In this document: positions 8,375 to 17,315 of the stretch, in pieces | How the letters are laid out: every line of letters begins with the position of its first letter | How positions within the stretch are numbered: the first letter of the stretch is position 1 | Origin: Leptospira biflexa | GTDB taxonomy: Bacteria > Spirochaetota > Spirochaetia > Treponematales > Rectinemataceae | Direction: 5' to 3' | Length of the DNA stretch: 42,829 nt | NCBI GenBank assembly: GCA_020721875.1 | Contig: DYLX01000006.1 | Location: forward strand, 1-42,829 | The notes under the pieces: generated by a model | What the model was told of the DNA's origin: nothing | The model's database searches: none | What the model saw: the letters and a program-made list of their open reading frames with translations, nothing else | Position numbers and translations under genes: made by a program

Positions 8375-8953
8375 ATGCGCGTCTTTGCAGCCCTACCCTT
8401 TCCACCTGCCGCACGCGAGCAGCTGCAGCACTACTCAGCATCCATCGCGCCCGCATTCGATCGCGCCCGCCCCACCTGGGTCTCCCCCCACAACCTCCAT
8501 CTCACCCTCCACTTTTTCGGCGAACTCGACAACCGCGCCATGTCCGAGCTGCGGGCGCTCCTCGGCGCCTCCGCCGCGCACTGTGCGCCGCTTCGAATCA
8601 CCACGGGACATCTCTCGCTTCTCCCCTCGATCAGTGCGCCGCGCGTGCTCTATGTGGAGGCGCATATCCAGCCATCCGATGCACTTTCGCGGCTCGTGCG
8701 AAGCGCACGTCAGGCCGCTCAGACACTGGGTGCTGTGTGCGATGCTCGACCATGGAAGGCACACCTTACGTTGGCGCGCCTCAAAGAACCCTGGGCTCCC
8801 GATCTTCGCTCGCTCCCTCAGCCCCCCGCCCTCGAGTTCAAACTTGAGGCTTTCGACCTCATGAGCTCCCGGCTATCGCGTGGCGGCGCACAGTATTCGT
8901 TGATCGAACGCTTCGCGTTTCGCGCCGCGCCGACCTGCTCGAGTGGCGACTGA
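8375..8953 (+). CDS. thpR: RNA 2',3'-cyclic phosphodiesterase (2H superfamily)
   Basis: It hydrolyses 2',3'-cyclic phosphate RNA ends to 2'-phosphates and was formerly called 2'-5' RNA ligase. The 192-residue product opens with RVFAALPFP, as usual for the family. It has both HxT motifs: HLTLHFFGEL near residue 42 and HLTLARLK near 130, which form the two-histidine active site. Length is typical (about 180-190). It starts seven bases after the ttcA stop, on the same strand, without an obvious ribosome-binding site. Confidence 0.9.
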   Translation: MRVFAALPFPPAAREQLQHYSASIAPAFDRARPTWVSPHNLHLTLHFFGELDNRAMSELRALLGASAAHCAPLRITTGHLSLLPSISAPRVLYVEAHIQPSDALSRLVRSARQAAQTLGAVCDARPWKAHLTLARLKEPWAPDLRSLPQPPALEFKLEAFDLMSSRLSRGGAQYSLIERFAFRAAPTCSSGD

Positions 8954-8956
8954 AAT

Positions 8957-8985
8957 TTGTTGAACCACGATTTTCTGATTACATT
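8957..8985 (+). promoter_or_regulatory. Promoter of the 46-residue gene
   Basis: TTGTTG (8957-8962) and TACATT (8980-8985) are separated by 17 bases, just after the thpR stop. The leader would be about 30 nt and contains GGAGG. Confidence 0.5.
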
Positions 8986-9020
8986 ATTAAGGATAATGAA
9001 TGTTATTCGGAGGCATATAA

Positions 9021-9161
9021 ATGAAAGACAACACAAAGAATTCGAGCGCGGAACAAAAGAAACTCGAGCAGGAAAAACTGGAGCCCTGCGACACCCCTTT
9101 ATCGCCGGAGGCGAAGCGCACAGACAAAGCCGAAGATGCGTGCGATGACGGTGTGAAATAG
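9021..9161 (+). CDS. Small hydrophilic protein, 46 residues, unknown
   Basis: This short reading frame has a textbook GGAGG site (9009-9013) seven bases before the ATG and its own promoter. The product starts MKDNTKNSS, is rich in Lys and Glu, contains two cysteines (in PCDT and DACDDG), and ends in DDGVK. It has no membrane segment or signal peptide and I do not recognise it. It sits alone between thpR and the convergent lipid-kinase gene. The strong initiation signals are the main reason to believe it; codon evidence is weak at this length. Confidence 0.5.
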   Translation: MKDNTKNSSAEQKKLEQEKLEPCDTPLSPEAKRTDKAEDACDDGVK

Positions 9162-9187
9162 CGTTAGCACCATGCCTCTTCTGAGGC

Positions 9188-10249
9188 TCATGCGGGCATC
9201 ACGACATTGTAGGCATTGGGGAGCCGCTCCATTACAAGAGGAAAATCGCACTTTGCGAGAAGCTCCGTCTCGCCGTCGCACTGGAGCGGAATTCGTTCCG
9301 TGTAGTCGATGAGGAGCTTATCCGCATTGAAGTGCGTGAGCTCAGAGATATTGTCGTGGTGCCCATGCTCGATAGGTCCTTTGAGGATGAGCTTCCTGAA
9401 AAAACTCGTTTGCGCAATAGTGACGCAGTTACGCTCGTCGGGCAGAATGCGCTTATTCGATCCATACTGGCGATTCCCAGTCGCGCCCATCGCCACCAAA
9501 AGCCTCGGCATCGTGGACTCGTGGACCAGGCGATCGCCTTCCCAAGCCTTTAAATACATATCTGCGACATTGTAAATGCTGTCGTAGAAGAGCGTTCCCA
9601 TGTTCACCCAAAATTTATATGAGTCTCCGGGGAAGTTGCGCTTGAGCCTGTTGGTCATGTCGGCGACATAAGCATCAAGCCCAATGCTTGCGATGTTGAA
9701 TGAGTATCGCGGGAGTGCTCCGCCTTCGTCGCTTGGAGTGATCTTAAGCGCGGGTCTGCGTTGGAACATGGCTGGTTTTAAAAATCGGGTCAACGCTACA
9801 ATGAGATCGCGCCCTTCAGAGCCATCGTTGCCTGTTCCAAACGGGAGGCGAACCAGACCAAAGCGATCCTTCTCAGACTCAGGCAAGAGTGTGATCCGTT
9901 CCGCAGTCTCGAGGCTCGTTCCATCGCCCCCCGCGGTAATGATGAGGTGGCAGCTGTCCTTTCCATTCGATGGCGAGCGATCGAGTATCCGCTGTACAAT
10001 CGCCGCGGCGTGTCCGCAGCGCTCGGTAAGGTACATTTTAAGATTGACCGGTTTCTTGCGAAGCGGGAGTACCTGAGCCTGGCGCACTATCTCCTTAAGT
10101 TCCTGAAAACGGCGTTTTGAGTGGTGAATCCGACTGAATCCGCCAGCCTTTGGGTTCGCGATAATGTCGACAATGAGTGACTTGTCTGGCAGAATCGGAG
10201 AGCGGGAAAGTATCTCACTGAGTCCTTCGGCCAAGTCGTTTGGCTTCAT
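9188..10249 (-). CDS. Diacylglycerol/sphingosine kinase-like lipid kinase
   Basis: The catalytic domain matches the DAGK family that phosphorylates lipid alcohols. The 353-residue product has VDIIANPKAGG near residue 27, the nucleotide-binding GGDGT at about 107-111, and PFGTGND at about 136-142, followed by a beta-rich C-terminal domain. The lipid substrate cannot be told. A promoter (10260-10288) with an N10 leader and no Shine-Dalgarno sequence precedes the ATG. It lies 68 bp downstream of the histidine kinase gene on the same strand, so it may also be read through from there. Confidence 0.82.
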   Translation of the reverse strand: MKPNDLAEGLSEILSRSPILPDKSLIVDIIANPKAGGFSRIHHSKRRFQELKEIVRQAQVLPLRKKPVNLKMYLTERCGHAAAIVQRILDRSPSNGKDSCHLIITAGGDGTSLETAERITLLPESEKDRFGLVRLPFGTGNDGSEGRDLIVALTRFLKPAMFQRRPALKITPSDEGGALPRYSFNIASIGLDAYVADMTNRLKRNFPGDSYKFWVNMGTLFYDSIYNVADMYLKAWEGDRLVHESTMPRLLVAMGATGNRQYGSNKRILPDERNCVTIAQTSFFRKLILKGPIEHGHHDNISELTHFNADKLLIDYTERIPLQCDGETELLAKCDFPLVMERLPNAYNVVMPA

Positions 10250-10259
10250 ATCGTGACAG

Positions 10260-10288
10260 ATTGTATGCCGATGTCAATCTTCTGTCCA
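10260..10288 (-). promoter_or_regulatory. Promoter of the lipid-kinase gene
   Basis: On the minus strand, TGGACA (10283-10288) and TACAAT (10260-10265) are separated by 17 bases. Only ten bases separate the -10 from the ATG, giving a leader of three or four bases and no Shine-Dalgarno site. Confidence 0.6.
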
Positions 10289-10317
10289 TTATTGGCAACC
10301 TGCACCATGGAATGTAG

Positions 10318-13300
10318 TTACAGGGCTTCGCCCACCCCTTCCTGTTCGGCCGGTTCTTTGGGAAATTTCGCGCTTATCGCGTCGATAGCCTTCATCACAT
10401 AGTGAAGGTCCTCGCCGGCAAAGTCGATCTTGGGCACGAGTCTCGAGAAGAAAGGTTTCACGAAGTGCTCCATTCTCGACACTTCCTGCTCGTACTTGGA
10501 TACATGATCCATCATCATCACAGTGCATGGCAGTGGCTTCGAATAGCTGCCGATAATCTCGAAACCGAGCTTTTCGTACATCTTGATGAGTTTTGTTTCA
10601 TCCGCGAACACATCGAGAAAAATTCTTTTCGCGCCTCGTCCGCGCGCGTAGAGGTACGCGAGGGCCATGATGGAGAAGGGAATAAGGCTACCGCGCTCCT
10701 CTTTCGAGACAGCCAGCCTATCGATCTCTGCATAGAGACTGCCATCGAGGTAGCGGACGATATTGAAGTTGTCTTCTATGGGCACCTTGCCTTCGACTTC
10801 AGAGAGGTGGAGCGAGACCGTTCCGATCGGCTGGAGCCCTTTGTAGGCAAGAATATGGAAGGCGAGCTCGTCGGATTTTCGGTGGATGGACTCTTCCTGG
10901 TAACCCTTTTCGCCAACGAGGACCTTTCGCTGGAGGTAGAAAGAGTCCTCTATCTGACGGACATCCTTGGCGTGAACAAGGCGTACCCTGTCCTTGTCCT
11001 GGAGAGCGGCAGGCAGAATAACCGTGAAGGTGGTGCCCTTCCCCTCCTGGCTGTCGAGCAGTATGCGGCCGCCATACTTTGTAACAATGTGGTGCGCGAT
11101 GCTCAGGCCGAGCCCCGTGCCCGCACCCGCTTCTTTCGTGGTAAAAAATGGATTGAAAATCTTGTCCAGATTCTCTTTCTCGATGCCGATGCCGGTGTCT
11201 TGCACAGTGATAATAACATCGTTGTCTTCCTGCGTGCAGGAGAGGGTGAGTATACCGTCGCTGTTCATCGCCTGCACCGCGTTAACGATGAGGTTAAGAA
11301 ATACCTGCTGAAGCTCAGTGGGATTCGCGAGGATCTCGTGCACCGTGTCGTAGGATTTTCGGACGACGATAGTGCCGAAGTCGATGCCGCGCATGGCCAT
11401 TTTAAGCGAATTCTCCAGAATATTGACAATATTGAGCATCTCAGCACTGGTGCGCGTTTTTCGTGAGTAGAGCATGAGGTCTTTGATGACATCGGCAGCG
11501 CTTTGCGCGTAGCGGATAATATCCGACACGTACTCGCGGAGCGCGCTGCCCTCCTGGGTCTCAGGGAGCATGAGGTCCGCAGTGCCGAGGATGCCACCGA
11601 GCGGGTTGTTGATTTCATGAGCGATTCCCGACACGAGGGTGCCGATGCCCGCGAGTTTCTCGGTTTGGATCAACTCTTCCTGCAGCGTTTTTTGCTTTGT
11701 GATGTCCTGGAAAAACTCGATAAAGGAGCCGCTCGAGCCCCGTGGCGTGGGGATCGAGTAAAAATTCAAGGCAAAAGTGAGCTGCGTCCGGTCGTCCTGC
11801 TTCTCAGTACTGAAGGGTAGTTTCGTGTGGAGGCAGTCCTGCGCCAGGCATTCCGCGCAGGGGCGATCGCGGTTGAAATACGCCTTGTAGCACTTCGAAC
11901 CAATGAGCGCTTCCTGCGATTTCTCGAAGTAACGCTGCGCGGCATAGTTTGCCGTCACGATATTGTAGTTGATGTCCTGAATCGAGATGGGCGTCGCGAT
12001 GCCGTCGAAGAAAGCTTCGAGCTTGTTGCGGCTCAGCGTGAGCTCTTCGTTTGTTTCCTGAAGCCTCCGCTGCTGCTGCCGCAGGCGCTCGAACGAGATG
12101 GCGTTTTCGACCGAAACCGACGCCTGATCCGTGAGGAATTGCAGAATTTCGAGATCATACTGATTGTAGTAGTCCTTTTCCACTCGCGGCCCGAGTACGA
12201 TGAAGCCATTGAGGCGCTCTTTAAATTTCAGAGGCAGCACAAGGCTCGCGGAAACGAGCTCATGATCTTCGCCCTTGGTGAGTCTGATCGAAATAGTGCG
12301 CTGCAGCCCCGTCTGGTCTTGGCGCATTGTCCGCATCTGGTACGCTTGAATGAATTGGTCGTTGCGGGGAACAATAACGTGCAGCCCTACATTACTCTCT
12401 GATTCCGACGCAAACTCGAGACCCTTGGCCGCGATTATTCTGAAGTGCCTGGCATTGAAATCGTTGATCAGCACAAAAGCCCAATCCAGCTTGAAGGTCG
12501 AAATCACGTTGTCCACTGTCAGTTTCGCGAGCTCTTCGAGGCTTACGATTGAGGTGAGGTCCGACGAGAATTTGCGGAGCTCTTGGTAATATAGGAAGCT
12601 CTTTCCGCCATAGATTCTCTCGAGCAGCGCCTGAGACGCGGTGCGCAGCGGTGCGAGGAGAAGCGCCGAGAATACACCAAGCATTACGGCGAGCAAAATC
12701 AGCTTAGAAATCGACACAAATTGATCGAGCCCAAAAAGGGGAACAAGAAAAATCATATAGATCAGGCTCGAGAAAATAATCACCAAAATGGTTAAAAATA
12801 TGTTGAGCACCACCGCCGAATAATGGACAATCCGGTATTTGTACACACTGAAGAAGATGATCGCCGCGTTGATCGTCGCGGCGGAGAGGTCGAGTGGATA
12901 GCGGCCGAGCGGTGCATAAAGGTTTGCGGCGATGCCAAGGAGCATGATCACGACGCCCGTCACCACAAGGCGAAGCGATCGCTTGAGAAACTTGTCTTGA
13001 TTAGAGCGAAGTTCCCAGAACACTAGCAGAATCGCGAGAATCAAGTAGAAGTACGAAAGTGAGTATGCGATTATCGCGCCGTTGCCGAGGGTGTAGTAAA
13101 ACACAGAGTTCTCGAAACCCGCGTCTGTGACTATGGAACCTGAGAAATTCAAATAGAGCAAGAACACATAGATCCCGTAACCGAGGTAGAGAAAAACTCG
13201 GTATCGGCTCTTCTTGGTGTTGGAAAAATAGATGAGGGTGGCAAAAATCGTTATGGGACCGCCAAGCAACCCGACAAGCATCACCCTGTTCCAGAAGAGT

Positions 13301-13485
13301 GGTGTGAAGAGGTTTGTGTTTGCGTGCATCATAAAGGAGCCGAAGCTCCACAGCGCCATAAAACCCATGTATTGCAGGAATGAAAAATTGACTCGCTCTT
13401 TTTTATTCGCAAGTCCGAAGATGATAAAGGGGATATAGATGCAAAACGAAAGCGCCGGAATGAGCGATGAAACATCCAATATCAT
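10318..13485 (-). CDS. Membrane sensor histidine kinase fused to an acyltransferase-like (GNAT/FeeM-type) domain
   Basis: The product has 1055 residues. In order: about seven or eight membrane helices (1-285), a GAF-like region (300-465), and a coiled coil (465-490). Next is a PAS domain (490-600) with four cysteines near 532, 543, 546 and 551, then a HisKA domain with the phospho-acceptor histidine near 623 (IAHEINNPL). The ATPase domain has the N box ([11 protein letters not shown]), G1 (DTGIGI) and G2 (GTGLGLS). Residues 835-1000 match the GNAT fold of N-acyl amino acid synthases: [48 protein letters not shown]. The ATG at 13485 has GGGAG; a TTG at 13488 is also open. It is divergent from the methyltransferase and HD-GYP genes, its likely partners. 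Confidence 0.85.
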   Translation of the reverse strand: MILDVSSLIPALSFCIYIPFIIFGLANKKERVNFSFLQYMGFMALWSFGSFMMHANTNLFTPLFWNRVMLVGLLGGPITIFATLIYFSNTKKSRYRVFLYLGYGIYVFLLYLNFSGSIVTDAGFENSVFYYTLGNGAIIAYSLSYFYLILAILLVFWELRSNQDKFLKRSLRLVVTGVVIMLLGIAANLYAPLGRYPLDLSAATINAAIIFFSVYKYRIVHYSAVVLNIFLTILVIIFSSLIYMIFLVPLFGLDQFVSISKLILLAVMLGVFSALLLAPLRTASQALLERIYGGKSFLYYQELRKFSSDLTSIVSLEELAKLTVDNVISTFKLDWAFVLINDFNARHFRIIAAKGLEFASESESNVGLHVIVPRNDQFIQAYQMRTMRQDQTGLQRTISIRLTKGEDHELVSASLVLPLKFKERLNGFIVLGPRVEKDYYNQYDLEILQFLTDQASVSVENAISFERLRQQQRRLQETNEELTLSRNKLEAFFDGIATPISIQDINYNIVTANYAAQRYFEKSQEALIGSKCYKAYFNRDRPCAECLAQDCLHTKLPFSTEKQDDRTQLTFALNFYSIPTPRGSSGSFIEFFQDITKQKTLQEELIQTEKLAGIGTLVSGIAHEINNPLGGILGTADLMLPETQEGSALREYVSDIIRYAQSAADVIKDLMLYSRKTRTSAEMLNIVNILENSLKMAMRGIDFGTIVVRKSYDTVHEILANPTELQQVFLNLIVNAVQAMNSDGILTLSCTQEDNDVIITVQDTGIGIEKENLDKIFNPFFTTKEAGAGTGLGLSIAHHIVTKYGGRILLDSQEGKGTTFTVILPAALQDKDRVRLVHAKDVRQIEDSFYLQRKVLVGEKGYQEESIHRKSDELAFHILAYKGLQPIGTVSLHLSEVEGKVPIEDNFNIVRYLDGSLYAEIDRLAVSKEERGSLIPFSIMALAYLYARGRGAKRIFLDVFADETKLIKMYEKLGFEIIGSYSKPLPCTVMMMDHVSKYEQEVSRMEHFVKPFFSRLVPKIDFAGEDLHYVMKAIDAISAKFPKEPAEQEGVGEAL

Positions 13486-13530
13486 CAAATTGCTCCCACA
13501 ACATTAAGCGGATCTGGTATATTGGACGAT

Positions 13531-13539
13531 ACTATAGCA
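13531..13539 (-). promoter_or_regulatory. Extended -10 for the histidine kinase gene
   Basis: On the minus strand TGC-TATAGT forms a good extended -10, about 45 bases before the start codon. No strong -35 is visible. It lies in the 68-bp divergent gap with the methyltransferase gene, so the two genes may be controlled together. Confidence 0.4.
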
Positions 13540-13553
13540 TAGTAACTCACAGA

Positions 13554-14111
13554 ATGGTATCCATCGCGACAATTTTTATAGGTTTCATGACCTTATTGGT
13601 GGCGGAATTGCGTCACCTTCAGAGAAACGCGAAGCTCCCTATAAGGGGGCACCGATTCCTCCAGACATTTGGTTACGCTCTCATTGCGATCGGATTCGCG
13701 ATTCCGATGTTCGATGGAAGAATGCCCGGTGGCTCATTCACACCTGTTCGCACAGTACTCCTTATTCTCAGCCTTCTGGGAGGAGCCCTCCTTGTATGGA
13801 CCACGTTTCTCGAAATTCCAATCGGCATGGCCAAGTTTAAGCTCGCCCCCGGCCGCGCATACGATTTGGGCAGCTACCGTCGGTGCAGACATCCGGGGTT
13901 CTGGTGGTTTATGCTATTTTCGGCGAGTTTCATCGCCTGGGAGGGGGGAGAACTCGGCTTTGCACGCTTTTTCGCTGCAAATCTTCTAAATCTACTTCTC
14001 ATTTTCTTACAAGATAAGTATACTTTTCCCTTGCAGTTTGCAAATTATCATGAGTACGCGGCGATTGTTCCCTTTCTTATTCCTAAATTGCCGCATTCAA
14101 GGAAACAATGA
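13554..14111 (+). CDS. Isoprenylcysteine carboxyl methyltransferase-like membrane protein
   Basis: The 185-residue product has four or five membrane helices. Its C-terminal half resembles the ICMT/phospholipid methyltransferase group: YDLGSYRRCRHPGFWWFML near residue 105, then LQDKYTFPLQFANYHEYAAIVPFLIP, which has the helix-loop arrangement and Glu used for cofactor binding. Such enzymes methylate lipids, prenylated cysteines or small acids using SAM; the substrate here is unknown. The ATG at 13554 is the likely start (no clear ribosome site), since an upstream ATG at 13467 would overlap the divergent kinase. It overlaps the HD-GYP gene by ATGA. Confidence 0.65.
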   Translation: MVSIATIFIGFMTLLVAELRHLQRNAKLPIRGHRFLQTFGYALIAIGFAIPMFDGRMPGGSFTPVRTVLLILSLLGGALLVWTTFLEIPIGMAKFKLAPGRAYDLGSYRRCRHPGFWWFMLFSASFIAWEGGELGFARFFAANLLNLLLIFLQDKYTFPLQFANYHEYAAIVPFLIPKLPHSRKQ

Positions 14112-15202
14112 ACGCCTACAAAAAGCGAATCGTGCTTATCGTTGAAGATGATGCATCGATGCAAAAAGTGCTCTCCATAAGCATGCAGAAGATGGGCCAC
14201 AACTATAAAATCGCGAAAAATGGTCGAGAAGCCGTCGATCTCGTCGAGGCGGGGGATGTGGCACCCGACGCCATTCTGCTGGATATTCGTATGCCGGTTA
14301 TGCCGGGGCTTGTGGCTCTGCCCAAGCTTCGCACCATTCTCCCCACGGTACCTGTCATTATGCTCACCGCGTTTGGCGACCTCGAAACCGGCCTCTCCGC
14401 GATGAAGGCGGGCGCTTTCGACTATCTCGTCAAACCTAGTTCGCTCGATAAGATCCGCGACACCCTCGAGAAAGCCTTTTCGTATAGGGAAGTCATGGAG
14501 ATGAAGGCTGAAGAGGAGCGTCGCCGCGAACAGCTGCGTGTCGATCTCGAAAAGCGTGTTGAATCGAGCTACGAAGAGCTGGGAAATGTTTACCAGCAGC
14601 TTAAAAAAATGAATATGCAGACCGCCTACGCCCTCGCCGAGACCATCGAAGTCAAAGACCGCTACACTCAGGGCCACTGCGAGCGCGTACGCTGGCTAAG
14701 TTCGCAAATCGGAAAGGCGATGCAGCTCCCTGCCGATGACATCGAACAGCTTGAGTACGCCGCACTGCTTCACGATATCGGCAAAATAGGAATTCCCGAC
14801 TCTATCCTCAACAAGGAAGGCCCATTGGACGAGCGCGAACGTGAGATTATCCGCATGCACCCCATTATTGGAGCCCAAATACTCTCCACAGTCGAGTTCT
14901 TCGAGAGGGCGGCAGCCGCCGTGCGGCATCATCACGAACGCTGGGATGGCAAGGGCTACCCCGATGGCGTGATAAGCGACGGAATCGACAGGCTCGCGCG
15001 CATCATTTCACTCGCCGACACACTCGATGCGATGGCGACAACCCGACCTTACAGGGTCGCACTCGACTTCGCGCAGGTCATTGCAGAAATTAAAGCCCTT
15101 CGAGGAGTTCAGTTCGCGCCGGATGTTGTCGATGTCTTCTTTGCCTCAGGTCTCGATAAGGCATATTTTAAGAAGCTCGAGGAAGAACCTCACAGAGCCT
15201 GA
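14108..15202 (+). CDS. Response regulator with HD-GYP domain (probable c-di-GMP phosphodiesterase)
   Basis: The 364-residue product has a receiver domain (1-120) with acidic residues 14-15, phospho-acceptor D59 in LLDIRMP, and K109 in LVKP. A coiled-coil linker follows (about 125-165), then an HD-GYP domain. That domain is intact: HDIGK at 222-226, HHERWDGKGYP at 275-285, and SLADTLDAM. HD-GYP enzymes of this type degrade cyclic di-GMP. A good AAGGA site precedes the ATG, which overlaps the methyltransferase stop. The divergent histidine kinase is the obvious phosphodonor candidate, since no other regulator is near. Confidence 0.92.
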   Translation: MNAYKKRIVLIVEDDASMQKVLSISMQKMGHNYKIAKNGREAVDLVEAGDVAPDAILLDIRMPVMPGLVALPKLRTILPTVPVIMLTAFGDLETGLSAMKAGAFDYLVKPSSLDKIRDTLEKAFSYREVMEMKAEEERRREQLRVDLEKRVESSYEELGNVYQQLKKMNMQTAYALAETIEVKDRYTQGHCERVRWLSSQIGKAMQLPADDIEQLEYAALLHDIGKIGIPDSILNKEGPLDEREREIIRMHPIIGAQILSTVEFFERAAAAVRHHHERWDGKGYPDGVISDGIDRLARIISLADTLDAMATTRPYRVALDFAQVIAEIKALRGVQFAPDVVDVFFASGLDKAYFKKLEEEPHRA

Positions 15203-15213
15203 GCTGATATTCG

Positions 15214-16221
15214 TCAGAAACGGTAGATAAAACGCCCCTGGATAGTCTCACCACTCTTATTCCAGAACGATGCGCGCTTAAAGCCGTAAAGTACCGACTG
15301 ATCGATATCTGAGTCCCCTGAGGACTGTAGCAGTTCAACTCCCCGCAGCTGCTTGTCCTTCGTAACCGAGAAACCAATAACCACGGGATTGAGGGTTTTG
15401 CCAGCCTTGTAGTCGGCCTTTGCGACATTGTACCCCGCGTCCTCGAGCATCTCCCATAGCTTCTCGCGTACTTCAAGCGGCACAAAGTTGGTGAGGCGGC
15501 ATTCATTTCCTGAAATCGAGTAATAGTTGAGAAACGCGCGCTTTCGCGCATCCGCGGTTGAAACGATTGTGGTGGGCGGAATCTTCTCGTCAGGAATCGC
15601 GTTGAAGAGAGAAACAGGGACTGTGGCGGGCAGTGGCATATTCAGATAAATCGGGACGTAGAGGCTCTGCCCTACAGTCTCCGAGGATCCCCCAAGCGTG
15701 GTCTCCACGGAATTCCCCGCCTCGCTCTTGCTGATGCGGACTTCCTTCCCCGTTCCCCAGGGCACCTGACCTTCACCGGGAGCCAGCACCGAGGTTTCGC
15801 TCGAACTCACGCGGGAACCCGGACCGCGTTCACCCGGAACCCAGGGTTCAATTGGCTGCTGAATCGCGGGCGCAACCGGACTTGGTGTGGCCTCTACACT
15901 CGGGGTAGGTGGTAAGGCGGGCGCCGGCTTGGGAGATGTGGCCTCGGTTTGAGGTTTAGGGGCGGGAGGCGGGATTGGAGCTGGTTTTTCGACTACTACT
16001 GATTCTTTTTTTAATGGAGCTCCCTGCCCGGCATCGTTGGCGACAGGCCCTTGAATATTCACGATGAGGACACTGTTGGTAAAATCGATGCTCTCAGGAC
16101 TGAGAATATCGTACACGATGCCCGCGATAAACAGTAATGAGTAAATGCTTATAGCGATAATATATGAAATGAGAGTTCGTTTGCGCTGTTCTTTCTGGAC
16201 ATACGTGAGCGTCTCGGTCAT
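15214..16221 (-). CDS. tonB: TonB-like energy transducer
   Basis: It would couple the ExbB-ExbD proton motor to outer-membrane receptors. The 335-residue product has one N-terminal membrane helix (about 17-37) and a long Pro/Ala-rich periplasmic stretch (about 75-125) expected to span the periplasm. A C-terminal TonB-type domain contains KAGKTLNPVVIGFSVTKD and ends GRFIYRF. It overlaps exbD by ATGA, placing it last in exbB-exbD-tonB. No TonB-dependent receptor lies in the window. TolA is an alternative name for such a gene, but no tolB or pal is present. It ends 11 bp from the convergent HD-GYP gene. Confidence 0.8.
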   Translation of the reverse strand: MTETLTYVQKEQRKRTLISYIIAISIYSLLFIAGIVYDILSPESIDFTNSVLIVNIQGPVANDAGQGAPLKKESVVVEKPAPIPPPAPKPQTEATSPKPAPALPPTPSVEATPSPVAPAIQQPIEPWVPGERGPGSRVSSSETSVLAPGEGQVPWGTGKEVRISKSEAGNSVETTLGGSSETVGQSLYVPIYLNMPLPATVPVSLFNAIPDEKIPPTTIVSTADARKRAFLNYYSISGNECRLTNFVPLEVREKLWEMLEDAGYNVAKADYKAGKTLNPVVIGFSVTKDKQLRGVELLQSSGDSDIDQSVLYGFKRASFWNKSGETIQGRFIYRF

Positions 16222-16637
16222 TGCACCACCTTTTCTTTCCTGGTGATGAGGCCAACATTCTCGATGCCGTTGAACCGCATCGCGTCGAGCACCGAGATGA
16301 TGAGCTGGTACTCCGAGGCGGATTGTCCCTCGAGTATCGCGCGTATTTGTTTCGCGTCTGAGCCACTCACGCGTTTGCTCAGCACAGACTGAAGACCTTT
16401 GAGGTCAGTCTTTGTCTTGTCGACGTAAATCTCCGCCGGAGAGACAACGACGACCCTCAGTTCAGGGGTCGATATCGACTGGGCCGTTTGCGACCTAGGC
16501 AGCTGGAGGGTGATTCCAGGCGCAGTTTTAAAAGTAGTCGTAATCATAAAAAAGATTACAAGTTGGAGCACGATATCGATGAGGGGGGTCAGATCGAATT
16601 GTATCTTAGGTGAAATCCTTCGGTTACGCGCCATCAT
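16218..16637 (-). CDS. exbD: Biopolymer transport protein ExbD/TolR
   Basis: This is the small proton-channel subunit of the TonB motor. The 139-residue product has one membrane helix (about 15-40) containing DLTPLIDIVLQL. D21 aligns with the essential proton-path Asp of E. coli ExbD (D25). The periplasmic remainder carries the usual beta-alpha pattern. It overlaps both neighbours by four bases, so translation is coupled across the set. Confidence 0.92.
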   Translation of the reverse strand: MMARNRRISPKIQFDLTPLIDIVLQLVIFFMITTTFKTAPGITLQLPRSQTAQSISTPELRVVVVSPAEIYVDKTKTDLKGLQSVLSKRVSGSDAKQIRAILEGQSASEYQLIISVLDAMRFNGIENVGLITRKEKVVQ

Positions 16638-17287
16638 GCCTCCTTTGAGGCTGTATCCTCAACCTTGGCATTCTTTTTATCGGCGTAGCTCGAAACGAGA
16701 TTCACGAGGCTATTCACCTGCGATTCAAGTCGTGTCATGATGAGATTCACTTTTGTGGAGAAGTAGTTGTAAATCATGATGATGGGGATCGCGACCACGA
16801 GACCGCCGACCGTCGTGATGAGCGCTTCGGCGACACCGCTCGCGAGCGCCGATGGATCGCTCACCGCGCCAAAGCGGCCGAGCACGCCGAAGGCCTTCAT
16901 CGTTCCAGTGACGGTTCCAAGCAGGCCGAGAAGCGTCGAGATGTTGGAGATCGTGCCGAGGGCGGTCAACCCACGCTCGAGATTCACCGACTCCATCGCG
17001 GCGGCATCTTTGAGCAACTCGCGCTGCATGTACTCAGGCTGATTTCTATTCTCGATGCCAACTTTAAGCAGCGAGGAAAAGGGGGAAATATTCTGATCGC
17101 AGATCGCGAGCGCCTCAGAAAAATGTCCCTCCATGAGACTCGTTTTTATGCGGAGAAAAAGTTTCTCCTCATCGAAAGAAATGCGGCGCAAGTAGAGAAG
17201 GCGCTCAATGATGATCGCAAGCGCGACGAGTGAAAGCGCCATGATGACCCACAGAACTGGCCCGCCTTTGACAACAAAATTCAACAT
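16634..17287 (-). CDS. exbB: MotA/TolQ/ExbB proton channel family protein
   Basis: This is the inner-membrane scaffold of the TonB energising complex. The 217-residue product has an N-terminal helix (about 7-30), a cytosolic loop with ERGLTALGTISNISTLLGLL, and the channel motif GLLGTVTGTMKAF, followed by two further helices (to about 190). The start at 17287 has AAGGAG. Only 28 bp separate it from purB upstream on the same strand, so it may be co-transcribed with purB, which would be functionally odd. Confidence 0.92.
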   Translation of the reverse strand: MLNFVVKGGPVLWVIMALSLVALAIIIERLLYLRRISFDEEKLFLRIKTSLMEGHFSEALAICDQNISPFSSLLKVGIENRNQPEYMQRELLKDAAAMESVNLERGLTALGTISNISTLLGLLGTVTGTMKAFGVLGRFGAVSDPSALASGVAEALITTVGGLVVAIPIIMIYNYFSTKVNLIMTRLESQVNSLVNLVSSYADKKNAKVEDTASKEA

Positions 17288-17315
17288 GACTGCTCCTTCA
17301 AGATATAATCAGCAC

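Noticed and set aside
10402..11466. 354-codon open frame on the plus strand inside the histidine kinase gene
   Set aside because: It is antisense to clear HisKA/ATPase/GNAT coding sequence, has no ribosome site, and its product shows no domain. It is a shadow frame of GC-rich DNA.
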